This document shows positions 1-10,319 of a DNA stretch of 64,000 nucleotides, one piece after another. The notes beneath the pieces are model-generated. The model was not told the origin of the DNA. It ran no database searches and saw only the letters and a program-made list of their open reading frames with translations. Made by a program: the position numbers and the translations under genes. Position 1 is the first letter of the stretch; the number at the start of each line of letters is the position of its first letter. Source of the DNA: Posidonia oceanica (lineage: Eukaryota; Streptophyta; Magnoliopsida; Alismatales; Posidoniaceae); assembly GCA_037176725.1 (NCBI GenBank), contig JAZBRS010000044.1, positions 1,860,001 through 1,924,000 of the forward strand, written 5' to 3'.

Positions 1-1858
1 TATTCAGGTGTTTTGGGTTTTAAGTCGGTTTTATAAGTTGGCTGCCCTGTCCTGGTTCGACACGACCTTTTTGGTCGGTTTGCCGATTTCTAGGGGAGAT
101 CGGTACACCAATTCATATCGGTGTCACCTTTTTCTATCAGATTTAGAACAGAGACTGATTTCAGTCGACGGATATTGATCGGTCCGCCGTTTTCAGGGTT
201 GGATCGGTCCGACCGGTGGATTTAGTTCCACCGAAGCAGGGATTTTTGGTACGACCTGTGTGATATCGGTCTGCCAATCACTGTGCGAACCGGTCGGCCG
301 GTGGATTTAGTTCCACTGAAACAGGGATTTTCAGTCTACCGATTGGAGTACCTGTCTACCGATTCTGGTCTGGGATGCTCTCCCAGGCTTGTTTTCCAAT
401 GTGGTTTCCTCGGTTGGTTTTGGGGCTTATTGTGCTTTAGCCCATGATATTTAATAAATATTTTCAAAGAGATTTTTGAGGAAAAATATGAATAGTTTGC
501 AAATGATTTTGCCGAGGTTTTCCGTGACTGAAAACCTGGGAGTTGTGTTGGCTGGACCCAGGGATGCGACGGCGTTCCTGGTGTGTCGCACACTTCACCT
601 GGGTTGAGGTTTGGGGGTCGGGGTGCCGACCGTACCTAGCGGTATCATAGCAGCGGACTCGGGAGGTATGATACTCCTGCGTAGCTGGGCATGATACCCT
701 AGTTGTTATGGGCACCGGGACTCACCTGGTTTTGGGTGCTAGCTGAGCCTAGGGGTTGGAGCCTCTAGTGGTTCGGAGCACTAGTGTTGGCTGAGCCTAG
801 GGGTTGGAGCCTCTAGTGGTTCGGAGCACTAAGTTGAGGTCGCCGTATATTATGCGTGCCCTGTGGTTTATCCTGAGTGAGGACAACTTGCCCAGTTGGG
901 GTGAGTAGCTTTCCCAGGTGGGGATCGCTTTTGATGCGTCTCTAGTGACGAGATGCCGAGATGGACACGCTCTTCCACAGGGCGAGTGTTCGTGGTAGTG
1001 CAGTGAGCTGCAGGGGTGAGTCCTTGGCTACTGCTTGAGGCCAGGTCGGTCGCTTGGCGATAGGCAACACGATCAGGTGTAGTTTTGTGCTCGCGGGACT
1101 GTGTTTTGGTTGTTGCTGGCTGTATTAGGCCTTGAGCTTTGCCTGAGTTTGGGCTTAGTGAAGTTTTGCTGTGTTTGGGCCATATTGGGCTAGTTGTTTC
1201 TCTACCTGTGTATGGCATGAGATTGTGGTTTGTATTTTGGGCCGTATTAGGCCTAATGTTTTCCCGCCTAGTTATGGCGTGTGGCTTTGGTTTAAGCTTT
1301 GAGCTGGTGGGCCACTATATTGATTGAGATTTAGTTTTGCGAGGTGTTTCCGCCTTGTTTTGGGCCGTATTGGGCCGATTGTTTTCCCGGCCTAAGGGTT
1401 GGAGGGTTTTGAGTGGTTCTGAGCCTTTGGGCCGGTGGGCCGTAGTTTGTGAAATATTTTGTAAACACCTGCTTTTCCCTGTTTTAGCATGTTGGCTTTG
1501 GAAAGGGTGTTTTATCTGATTATATTGCTTGTTGTGGACCCAGATTTTTGGGATTTTGCCGGTTGTGCCGTATTTGAGGTTTTATGCTGGTTTCTCATGT
1601 GGTTTTTGCAAGGTGTGTGCTGGGTGACGATTTCTAGGTCACTCACGTGTGCTTTATGTGGTTTTCAGTTGCAGGTGCAGATGATTAGCTGGTTCAGAGT
1701 TCTAGTGCATATAGTGGGAGTCACGTAGCTGTCCACTGCAGGTTCCTGGTATAGATTTTTGTTGTTTAGCCCAGTAGTTTATTTTAATTGTTGTAATTAA
1801 TTAAGTTTTAAATTTGTTGGGCTTTTGGTTTTTGTGGGTAGTGACCCGGGTCGTTACA
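1..1858 (+). repeat. 5' LTR of element A, left end outside the window
   Basis: Ends in ...TTACA, four bases before an initiator-Met primer site. It matches 10737-12593 almost base for base. Contents: a CGGTCTGCCG-rich block (60-350), a conserved R-like block (430-720), a 48-bp tandem duplication (742-838) and a GTGAC/GTCAC hairpin (1624-1642) 216 bp before the LTR end. The small open frames at 1139-1327 and 1337-1519 recur in the other copy only because LTRs are duplicates. Confidence 0.85.
742..838 (+). repeat. 48-bp tandem duplication in LTR A
   Basis: The unit starting GCTGAGCCTAGGGGTTGG occurs at 742 and again at 790. The same pair is in the 3' LTR (about 11479-11572), while the related LTR A' has a single copy near 22990. 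The duplication therefore predates this insertion and arose after the split from A'. Confidence 0.8.
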
Positions 1859-1862
1859 GAAT

Positions 1863-1874
1863 TGGTATCAGAGC
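1863..1874 (+). other. Primer binding site of element A (initiator tRNA-Met type)
   Basis: TGGTATCAGAGC lies four bases after the LTR end at 1858. This is the usual plant primer site complementary to the 3' end of initiator tRNA-Met, where minus-strand reverse transcription starts. It fixes the LTR boundary and the element's orientation. Confidence 0.9.
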
Positions 1875-2032
1875 CCAAGTTCACTAGGCTGCACTAGCCT
1901 AAGAGTGGTCAGTCTAGTAACTCCATAGGAAATTGCATATCATGATTGAGTCTACATCTGTTGTTTGGCATATGTTGTTCCTTGTCTTATTGGCTATGGT
2001 GCAAGTTTTTGTTGCTTCTCTCCTGTTTCAGC

Positions 2033-2752
2033 ATGTTTCGCCGTGGCCGTCGGAAGCATAAGGCCCCTGCTAAGGAACCTAGCTCTCGAGAGTAGAGTGG
2101 TTGGTAGGGCGTGTGGATGGAGTTGCGAGGCTGGATGCACGAGATCTCTCAGGCATTTGGCAAGAGTGGCTCTGGTAGTGAGTCTGAGGGAAATCCGTGG
2201 CTGCGCCAATTGAGCAAGCTCCACCCGCCGACTTTCAAGGGTATTGGTACTCCTGAGGAGAGCGAGGCATGGCTGCGAATGATTGAGAAGTTGTTGAATA
2301 GTTTGGCGTGTCTAGAGGAGCACTGGGTGCGGTTGGCTGCCTTTCAGCTCATCGGCGATGCTGATGAGTGGTGGAGAGCCACCAGGCGGCTGAAGTTCCC
2401 GGATTCTATAACGGTCGACATCAAGTGGAAGGACTTCGAGTCTGCATTCCTTGAGAAGTACTTCCCAAGCCATGTGAGGAGCCGATTCGACCGAGAGTTT
2501 CGGAGTCTGCAACAGGGCAGGATGTCTGTGGCTGAGTATGAAGCCTCTTTTGCCCAGTTGGAGAGGTTCGCCTAGGCCTTTGATTCTGAGGAAAGGCGGG
2601 CGGAGAGATTTCTGAAAGGCCTTCAACCCAGCTTGAGGATAAAGGTGATAGGCTGCCGATGTGCGACGGTAGCTGAGGTGGTCCAGATGGCTTCCCACTT
2701 TGAAAAGGAGTACAACCAGTATGTGAGTGGTCACTCCAAGGGGAAGGCCAAG
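2033..2752 (+). pseudogene. Gag of element A, 5' part, with in-frame stops
   Basis: One frame runs from the ATG at 2033 to the solo LTR insertion at 2752. It encodes a Ty3/gypsy capsid: after a basic N-terminus comes a retrotransposon gag domain with LHPPTFKG, then AFQLIGDADEWW, then FLEKYFPSHVR and RSLQQGRMSVAEYEASF. Gag forms the virus-like particle that packages element RNA. Stops at 2093, 2105 and 2573 break the frame; the last (FA-stop-AF) looks like a CAG to TAG change. The frame continues past 2575 as ERRAERFLKGLQPSLRIKV up to codon 2750-2752, then resumes at 8775 beyond LTR B. Dead gene, confident family call. Confidence 0.85.
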
Positions 2753-4250
2753 TGTTGACACCCCATTTTGACAGACTTAATCAATTGGAATCTCTTGGTG
2801 ACTTCTGGATCCAAACCTAGATCAAAACTACACATTCCTTTTCATCCTATCCTTCAAAACAAGCCTAAACTTGACCTAAGATTACACCCCTTTTCCTAGC
2901 CCAAAATCTATCCAAAAACCATAAGAAAACTCACCATCCCCAACTTGGCAAACCTACCCAAACACTTAGAAATTTTCAAACCAAAACCACTCCCAAAAAC
3001 CCTAGAAAATCTAGGTAAAACTACCCTTTTTTACACCTTAAAACCCTTCCTAAACTTTCCCAAAACTAAACCAAAACCCTAGGTCCAATACTAGAGACCC
3101 TAGGCCACACACTCCCCAAATTTCACCTCTTTCCAAAACTTCTAATCCCTCCATTTACCCAAATTATCCTTTTCTCTCTCTTGGATTATTCTTTTCTCTC
3201 TCCTCTCTCTCTCTCCTGATTATCCTCCCTCTTTTCACCCCCTTCTCCCTTCTTCTTGCCTGGCTATGGGCCCTCCTTGTGCATCTATCTCTTCTCAATC
3301 TTATCTTTATTTCTATCTTATTTTTAGCATTTTCTTTTACTTTCAAAAAATCATTTTCTCTCAATTCCTCTCTTTCCTCTTTACTCCTCCATTTCTCCCT
3401 TTTCTTCTTCCTTTTCCTTTTCTTTTCCTCCCATCTACTAAATCCCTAAAAAAATCCTTAAAAACCTCTAAAACTCTGGAACAAGAGGAAAACAAACCAA
3501 AACCCTAAGAAAAATAATTAAAAAACTTAAACAAACAATTAAAAACTAAAACCTAACTAAATCTAGCTAAAATGGAAAACCATGAATGCAAGCTAAAAAA
3601 TGCAAAACAAACAAAAAGAAAATGCTGTAAAATCAAGGAAAAAACCAAAATGTGATCAAAACAAATAAAAGTAAAATTCCTATTAAAAACAACCAAGAAA
3701 ACAAATCCTAAAAGAAAGAAAACACTTAAGAAATGCAAGGGCTAGTAATTAAGAAAGAAAAACTTAAACTTAACAATTCTAAAAGAAACAATTCGAAAAC
3801 TTGATCAAAAAATAAAAACAAACAATCAAAAATCCAAAAACACCTAATCAAAACTTAACAAGAAAGCTTAACTAAAAAATATTAAAAGAAATTAACAAAC
3901 AAAATCAAATCTAAAAGGAAACTTAAACAAAACCCTAAAAAGATTAAAATCAAAAATCTAAAACTCACCCTAACTAATCTAAAAACAAACTATAAAAAAA
4001 TCCCAATTAATATCCCAAGTGTTTAACAAGAAAAACATAATTAAAAAAAAACAACTTAAAAGACTTAACAAACATTTAAACAAAATCAAAAACAAATCAA
4101 AACAAAGAAAACCCTAAAAACCCTAATCAAAACTAAATCTCTTTAAACCTAATTAACTAATCAAAAACAATCATTAAAAAACTTAATCAAGGTACTAACT
4201 TAAAACACAATCATTCTAAAAACCTTTTCTATTTTTATTTTATTTTTATC
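2753..4250 (+). other. LTR B, 5' third: A-rich and pyrimidine-rich low-complexity DNA
   Basis: From 2760 to 3130 the plus strand is C/A rich with many CCCTAAAA-like words. A CT-rich tract lies at 3170-3440. From 3480 to 4230 it is A-rich with short AAAACTTAA-like words. Open frames here are composition artefacts. I see no gene. Confidence 0.6.
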
Positions 4251-5930
4251 TAATTTATTTTTCTTCTTTCCCTTCCTCTTTCCCTTCCTTCCTTTCTTCC
4301 TTTCTTTCTACTTTTCTTTCTTTTCTTTTCCTGGGCCCAGTCCGACCCGTTCCTCTCCTTCCCTTCCTTCTTCCTTTCTTTTTTTTCTTTTTTTTTTTTC
4401 CTCGTGCGGCCCGACCCACAGTCTTCCTTCTTCCTCTTCTTCCCTCCTTCTTCTTCTTCTTCCTCCACGATTCCTCCTGCCAGTCTCCCTCTGCCCTTCA
4501 AAAAAATTTCAATTCTCTCTTCCCTCTCAATCCCATCAGCACCAGCTCATCCTCCTCCTCTCTCGCGTCTCAGCGGTTCTTCCGGGGGGCATTTACTGCC
4601 CGTCTCCTTGCCGGCCGCCTCTCCATCAGCTCCAGTGCTCCCGCCGGTGGAGATTTGAAATCCATCGTGCTTCACTTCTCCAGCCCCTGATAAAAGCCTC
4701 AGCTTTTCTCCTCCTTTAACGCCTTTTTCGTCGTCTGAGAGAGAGAGAGCGATCCAGAGCCCAGAAGCCACCCAAATCCCCAGTTTCTTCCACTGCAGAA
4801 CGGCCTTCTTCCCCCTCTTCCTTTTCGTCCACACAGAGCCCCTAACTCCCAGTAGAATCCCCGCAATTTCGTCCCTAATCTCACCCAAACAACCACCTTT
4901 CCGGCCATCCATTCAGCACCCAAAACCACCCCAAATTCATCCCCCAGTTCACCCCGAACCAAGCCAAAATCCAACGTCCATCTTCCCAAAATTCCCATCC
5001 CCTTAGCTCACCAAATCCCTCCAAATTCCACCCAGGAGCTCGCCACCATACTACCTTCCAACCCCCTAAACCACTAGCCTCCACTCTCCCCACAGCCGAA
5101 GAACTTCACAGCAAACATCTGCGGCCTCTTCCACCAAAAATCAGCCTAGCAACCGAACTACCTCTCCAGCCTCTTCCCGACCATTCCCAGCATCCAGACA
5201 CACTCACCGACCAACCAGTAAGTCGCCGGTACCCTCCAATTGCTCTGAAGGGTAGCAGACACCCGTACCCACCTCAGGCAACCTGTGGAGCACCCACTGG
5301 AGCCGAATCTCGCGCCGATCGCCGAAGCTTCGCTCCGAGCATCCAAGAAGCACCAGAGTGCACCACTAAGTCGATCCCAGCAATCCCGAGCCGACGACGA
5401 GCTCTGCAGCACCCGGTCCAACCTTGCCGGCACGCGCTGAAAGCACTGACGTTGGGGGGGCATTTCGGCCAGCGAAAGAGGTACCTCCCTCTCTCCCTAG
5501 CTTAGTTTCCTCCTCGGTGTGCTTTTCCGCCCATTAGTTTTAGGTTTTACTCCCTCCTGCTCCGAGTCGTAGCCGCCGCTCCATCGTCTTCTCCGGCGAG
5601 CCCCAGCGTCTGTCCCGCTGTGCCAATGAGTAGAACGACGCTCTGTCGATCCCCCGAGGTCCGCACGGCCAACAGCAACTCTCCGGTGGCTCCAGAATGC
5701 CACAGCGTCGCGTCCTCCGCTGGTCCCACTCTCCTCTGGTTCACAACACTCCGTTGTCTTCTCTGGCCATCTCCGGGCACTGTCACAGCTCCCCGACGCC
5801 GCTCTAGACTCCGTCGAGCTCCGGTGAAGCTCCCCAGCTGATCGGCACGCCCCCAGCACCCCTCCTCCGCTCGCGACGGCCATTGGTAGCGCTGTGCTAC
5901 AGTGGTGGTCATTGTTCTGTGGATCACTGT
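4250..5930 (+). other. LTR B, middle: CT-rich then GC-rich leader-like segment without a supported gene
   Basis: A strong pyrimidine tract (4250-4550) grades into a GC-rich, coding-looking stretch (4560-5900) with frames open on both strands. None shows a recognisable domain. A CT-rich block followed by a GC-rich stretch resembles the transcribed leader of other long LTRs, but I see no clear TATA box here. GAGGTACCTCC at about 5479 is a weak splice-donor-like site. Confidence 0.4.
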
Positions 5931-6189
5931 AGCTTTATTTCCTATTAGTTAGCTAATTTACCACTAAATTGCATTTCCAGTCGTTGTTTTTACTTTATTG
6001 CATTCTGGTCCTGTCTCTGTTTAAAACTCATTTAATTCCGCATTTAAATCATATGAAATTGCATGAAAAATCTAAAAAACTAATTAATTACATATTAGTC
6101 CCTCTGCTATGTTTTCCTTCAGTGATTATTTTAGTTCAGGCCCTCTGGTTTTCCATTATTGCATGTTAGTCCTTCAATCAATAATCTGA

Positions 6190-6845
6190 TTTAATGCTTT
6201 TATTTTACCTTAGTAAATTGCATTTTTAAACCCTGTTGTTTTTCCCATTTGCACTTTAGTCCTCTGTTCTGTTAACTTATGCATTTATTTTTCAATTTTT
6301 CTTGCTGCATTGCATTATTTCCCCCATACTTTCTGATTTTTGCATATAGGTCCTTTATTAATGCACAGCATACATTTAAATGCATATTTTGCTTATAAAA
6401 TTGCATTTTAAACCCTGCATGTTTTAAAAATTGCACATAGGTCCTCTGCATGCTTATAAAAGTCATTTAAATGCATATTTTGCTTATAAAATTGCATTTT
6501 AGACCCTGCATATTTAAAAATTGCATATAGGTCATCTGTTTGCATTCCCAGACCATTAAGACCACTGTTTTGCTCACAAAATTGTATTTTAGACCCTGTA
6601 TATTTCAAAATTGCATGTTAATCCCCCATATGATTTCAAAACTTGTCCTAATGCATGTTTACTTTGTAAAATTGCATTTTGAACCCTACATTTTGCAAAA
6701 TTGCACTTAGACCCTCTAGTTTTCAAAAACCTTGCACAAAAGCCCCTAACTTTTCAAAAATCTTTGCATTTAGACCCCCACTTTTTCAAAATTGCATATA
6801 AGTTCCCGAGTTTTTTGAAAAATCATCCTTAGGTCTTTTCTTGCA
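6190..6845 (+). repeat. Degenerate tandem repeat around TTGCAT words in LTR B
   Basis: The pattern AAAATTGCATTTTARACCC, then CTGCAT, then AAAATTGCATATAGGTC recurs about every 55-65 bases, clearest at 6380-6800, and decays to both sides. It explains the short minus-strand frames there. No coding function is supported. Confidence 0.7.
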
Positions 6846-7584
6846 TTCTGCATGCATTGCACTCATGCATTCTTGCATTTGGCATTCCTGCACACACTTA
6901 AGCATTCTTAACTCCCATTTACATGGGAGGACCTGTTGTGCACACCCCTAGGACCTCCTGTACACCTAGATCCATTCTTCTCCCCTGTTCTAGCCCCTCT
7001 GCCTTGAAGCTGGGATATCTTTAGATCCGACCGTTGGATCTTCTCAACCAAGCTACCTGAACGACCCCGACGGAGCGCTGTTCAGCATGGACCAAGCAGT
7101 TTCCAGATCAAGCTTTAGATTTCCAAGGTAAGTCCTCCTGAACCCTTCCACAGCATTCATTTGCACACCATTTGCATTGCATGCATCGTTTTTGCTTTCT
7201 GTTTCCTCGAGCATGTAGAGTAGGACTCCCTCTTCTTATCTATCAACACTGCTTCCTCTTTTCGCGTACTCCCAGTGCTTTGTATTGCGTTTCCCCTGGA
7301 TTCACCACAAATTGCGACTTTCTTCCCCCTTTTTTTCATGATCCGATCGCATCACGAGCTTTTGGCAACGTGCGAGACACATCGTGGGACATTTTGGTGG
7401 GAAATAGTCACGAAACAGTGGTAATCCCTCCACTTACTCCTCTTCCCCTTTGTAGGTCTTTACACCTACTTTGCGCGGTCTTTAAACAGTGCTCGTTCTC
7501 ACACTTGCGCTGTTTACTTCCCCTTTGCTTCTCCTGCCCTTTCTCTTTGCACCTGCATTTGCATGGCTCTATCGATGTTTTATC

Positions 7585-8062
7585 TCGCTTTCTTTTGGCA
7601 CCGTTTTGCATGCCCGCTTTGCTTTTGGCACCGTTTTGTGTGCCCGCTTCGTCTTTGGCACCGTTTTGCGTGCCCATTTTCCTCTTGGCACCGTTTTGCA
7701 TGCCTGCTTTGTTTTCCGCATCGTTTTGCGTGCCCGCTTTGCTTTTGACGCCGTTTCGCGTGCTGCTTTGTTTTCTCGCACCATTTTGCGTGCCGTTCTT
7801 GTTTTCTGCACTGTTTCGCGTGCTGCTTTGTTTTCTCGCACCGTTTTGCATGCCGTTCTTGTTTTCTGCACCGCTTCGCATGCTGCTTTGTTTTCCGCAC
7901 CGTTTCGCGTGCTGCTTTGTTTTCTCGCACCGTTTTGCGTGCTGTTCTTGTTTTATGCACCGTTTCGCGCGTTGCTTTGTTTTCTCACACCGTTTCACGT
8001 GCCGCTTTGTTTTCTTGCACCATTTCGCGTGCCGTTTCTGTTTCTCGCATCATTTTGCATGT
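7585..8062 (+). repeat. 30-bp tandem array (GCACCGTTTTGCATGCC unit) in LTR B
   Basis: About 16 units of roughly 30 bp share the core CACCGTTTYGCRTGC, with two alternating tails: CCGCTTTGCTTTTGG in the first third, then 29- and 31-bp units in alternation. Because the unit is close to 30 bp and lacks stops, several frames stay open, including one of 323 codons with a ten-residue repeat like LAPFCVPA. That reading is rejected as a gene. Confidence 0.85.
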
Positions 8063-8348
8063 CTTATGACGTTTTCTCTTGCCTATCGCCTGCATTACTT
8101 GGTTTTACCGCCGTTTTGCTTTTCCGTCTGCATTTGCATATAGGGCAGTGATGCTTACTGCTTGGAGTTCTCACGAACCAGGTTTCGACTGGTTTGAAAC
8201 ACAAATAGCGTTGCTGAGCACTTAGACTGCACGTTTACTTCCTTGCATTGCATCCCACCACTTAGAGCACACTTATGAGCATTTATTCAGGCATTCATTG
8301 GCATTTAGGCATTCAAACCTGCATTTCCCTGCGTATGCGAGCGTAAGC

Positions 8349-8602
8349 CTAGAAAGACCGATTCTCGGGCGTGTCAGGGTGCCTAACACCTTCCCCGCAC
8401 GTAACAGGAGTCCTTGCCTAGTCTTTTGGCCCGCAATGACCATATTGCCCTTATCCCAGGCATGAGTCATCTCATTTGCATTCATTTGCATTTGTTTTCT
8501 TTTGCATTGCTTTGCATTGCATCTTTTGCTTGGTTTTACGTGTTAACTCACGCATTTCCCCTGATTTTCCTTGTCTCCCGATAATAGACACGGTGGCGAC
8601 TC
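8349..8602 (+). other. Conserved Tat-type LTR 3' domain, copy in LTR B
   Basis: Contains GAAAGACCGATTCTCGGGCG, GGTGCCTAACACCTTCCCC, CGTAACAGGAGTCCTTGCC and, at 8592, GGTGGCGACTC. The same words in the same order occur in C (22139-22326) and, reversed, in D (32595-32825). It ends 167 bp before the LTR end set by the CCAAG duplication, so it is inside the LTR, probably in the transcribed R/U5 part, and is not a primer site. Confidence 0.75.
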
Positions 8603-8774
8603 TGAATTGTCTTATCTTCTTCTTTTCTTATCTTTTCTTCCCTGTTTTAAGTGTTTTCGAGTTGAGCCTTCCTCTTCGGACATAGCCGCTTATAGTGAGC
8701 CTGATTCCGATTGGTGCACGCGAGTTTCTGGCAGTGTGCATGGACGATCTGAACACCAGGATTACTACACCAAG

Positions 8775-9140
8775 TTGCCCTTCACTTCTCGATTTTCTGT
8801 CTCTAGTCCACCAAGTTCCAGTGGCATGAGTAGCCCAGGGAAGAGAAAGGAGGACAGATCTGGCAGTGGTTCTGGTGTCCGGTGTAGTTTTGCTCGAGGT
8901 GGTGGTGTTGGCCCTACCTCTAGTGCCCGACACAGTTTTGCAAGAGTTGGTAGCACCGGTCCGAGTCAAGCTGCTTCGAGTGGACAGGGTAGCGCCCAGT
9001 GTTTTCAGTGTGGCCAGGCAGGTCACTTTGCAGTGCACTGCCCTCGAGCACAGTAAGTGACGAATCGGAGTGGAGTGGTGTGCTACAACTGTGGGAGATC
9101 GGGACATGTGCAGAGGATGTGCCCGGATCCTCCCAAGTGA
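8775..9140 (+). pseudogene. Gag of element A, 3' part with two CCHC zinc knuckles
   Basis: The frame continues directly from 2752 as LPFTSRFSVSSPPSSSG, then a Ser/Gly-rich linker, then two zinc knuckles of the form C-x2-C-x4-H-x4-C: CFQCGQAGHFAVHC (about 9000-9041) and CYNCGRSGHVQRMC (about 9078-9119). These bind RNA for packaging. A TAA at 9054 separates the knuckles and a TGA at 9138 ends the frame. Both fit C-to-T decay (CAA and CGA origins). Family call is certain; the protein is not functional. Confidence 0.9.
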
Positions 9141-9263
9141 GCAGGGAATGTGCCACAGCAGCCGACCTGGGGGCGTGTGTTTACTATTTCAACTCCCAAC
9201 TGTGGGCCCTCCGGTAATGTTGTAGAAGGTAAGTCCCCGTAGTTTCCTTTGGGTGGTGTGACC

Positions 9264-9308
9264 CATTGTTGTTGTTACTATTGTTGTTGTTGTTGTTGTT
9301 GTTGTTTC
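9264..9308 (+). repeat. GTT trinucleotide microsatellite
   Basis: GTT units, with one ACTATT interruption, run through the gag-protease junction of element A. Gag is read in one frame before it and protease in another after it, so an indel in or near this tract probably caused the frame change. Confidence 0.85.
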
Positions 9309-9363
9309 TTTCCCCCTGTAATATGAACCTTGTTGTTTAAATGGGGATGCTGTTGATTGTGCT

Positions 9364-9792
9364 TTGGCCTTAGATTCTTATCTTGTGGCGGGACGAATGG
9401 CCAAAGTTCTGTTTGACTCAAGGAGCACTTTCTCTTTTGCCTTTGAGTCTTTTGCAGCGAAGCTGGGTGATGTACCAGCCAAGTTAGCTTTCCACCTGGA
9501 GGTGGTAACGCCGCTGGGTGAGCACAGTTTGGCATGGAGATATTTGCCTTCTGTCGAACTGGAGCTGAATGGCTGAGAGTTCGATGCCACTCTCATTCTC
9601 ATGAGTATGAATGAGTACGATGTTATCTTGGGCATGGACTGGCTGTGCCAATATTCTGCTTTGATCGACTGTGCTCGTAGGAGGATTTTCTTTGAAGCTG
9701 CTGAGGCTGGTTCCTTCTTTGTGCAAGGTGTGCGCCAGGGTGAGCCTAAGCTTGTGATTTCTGCTATGAAGGCTTACAAGTCTTTGGCTTAA
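9364..9792 (+). pseudogene. Aspartic protease region of element A, damaged active site
   Basis: The frame reads ALDSYLVAGRMAKVLFDSRSTFSF, then later NEYDVILGMDWLCQYSALID. This is the retropepsin fold of Ty3/gypsy polyproteins, with the conserved ILGMDWL near the C-terminus. The catalytic triad, normally DSG or DTG, reads DSR here, so even a full-length protein should be inactive. A TGA at about 9574 (LNG-stop-EFDATL) splits the domain; it fits CGA to TGA. The frame continues into reverse transcriptase. Confidence 0.85.
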
Positions 9793-9798
9793 GGTTGT

Positions 9799-10318
9799 GT
9801 GGGGTACCTTGCTAGTGTGGTTACCTCCTCTTCTCTGGAGTTGGGTGTTCACAACATATCTATTGCGTGTGAATATCCCAACGTTTTCCTGGATGATTTG
9901 CCTGGCATGCCACCTCACAGGGAAGTGGAGTTCTTTATTGAGCTGACTTCGGGTAGTAGTGCTGTCACGAATAATCCTTATCGGATGGCGCCAACTAAGT
10001 TGCGAGAGCTCAAGGCCCAACTGCAGGAGTTGCTGGACAAGGGGTTCATTAGGCCAAGTGTGTCTCCATGGGGAGCACCTATCTTGTTCATTCGTAAGAA
10101 GGATGGTTCACTCTGATAGTGTATAGACTACCGGATGTTGAATCAGCTTACAGTGAAGAACAAGTATCCCTTGCCCCGTGTTGAAGACCTGTTTGACCAG
10201 TTGCAGTCTGCCTCCGTCTTCTCGAAAATTGATCTGAGATCAGGATATCACCAGTTGAGGATCCGTGATTCAGACATTTAGAAGACTGCCTTCTGGACGC
10301 GGTATGGCCATTTTGATG
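9799..10318 (+). pseudogene. Reverse transcriptase of element A, N-terminal half only
   Basis: Continues the protease frame: EYPNVFLDDLPGMPPHREVEF, then [45 protein letters not shown] and [15 protein letters not shown]. These are the fingers and early palm of a gypsy reverse transcriptase. Stops lie at about 10114-10119 and 10279. Coding similarity ends in KTAFWTRYGHF at about 10318, where LTR sequence begins directly. The YxDD site, RNase H and integrase are deleted. Confidence 0.88.
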
Positions 10319-10319
10319 A

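Larger units (their letters stand above)
2753..8769 (+). mobile_element. Solo LTR B (6 kb, Tat/Ogre-type) inserted in gag of element A, target duplication CCAAG
   Basis: The insertion starts TGTTGACACC and ends ACTACA. It is flanked by CCAAG at 2748-2752 and 8770-8774, the 5-bp duplication left by an LTR element integrase. Removing it with one CCAAG restores the gag frame (codon 2750-2752 to codon 8775). No gag, pol, primer site or polypurine tract is visible inside, so this is one LTR left after LTR-LTR recombination. Tat/Ogre affiliation rests on the TGTTGACACC start, the great length, and the domain with GGTGCCTAACACCTTCCCC and GGTGGCGACTC near the 3' end, which is also in C and D. Confidence 0.85.

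Noticed and set aside
1139..1519. Two small ORFs conserved at 11874-12254
   Set aside because: They are conserved only because the two LTRs of one element are near-identical; no coding signal and no start context.
4250..4501. Lys/Arg/Glu-rich minus-strand ORF
   Set aside because: Antisense of a CT-rich low-complexity tract.
5497..5927. GC-rich overlapping frames in LTR B that look coding
   Set aside because: Similar lengths in opposite strands, no recognisable motif, and position inside the CCAAG-bounded LTR.
7172..8143. 323-codon open frame (plus) and 196/220-codon frames on both strands
   Set aside because: They arise from the 30-bp tandem array, which lacks stops in several frames. No domain, and the position is inside a solo LTR.
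8592..8602. GGTGGCGACTC as a tRNA primer binding site
   Set aside because: The CCAAG and GGTAC duplications of B and D put it more than 100 bp inside the LTR.
9278..9535. Poly-Gln protein on the minus strand
   Set aside because: Product of the GTT microsatellite in the antisense frame of the element A protease.
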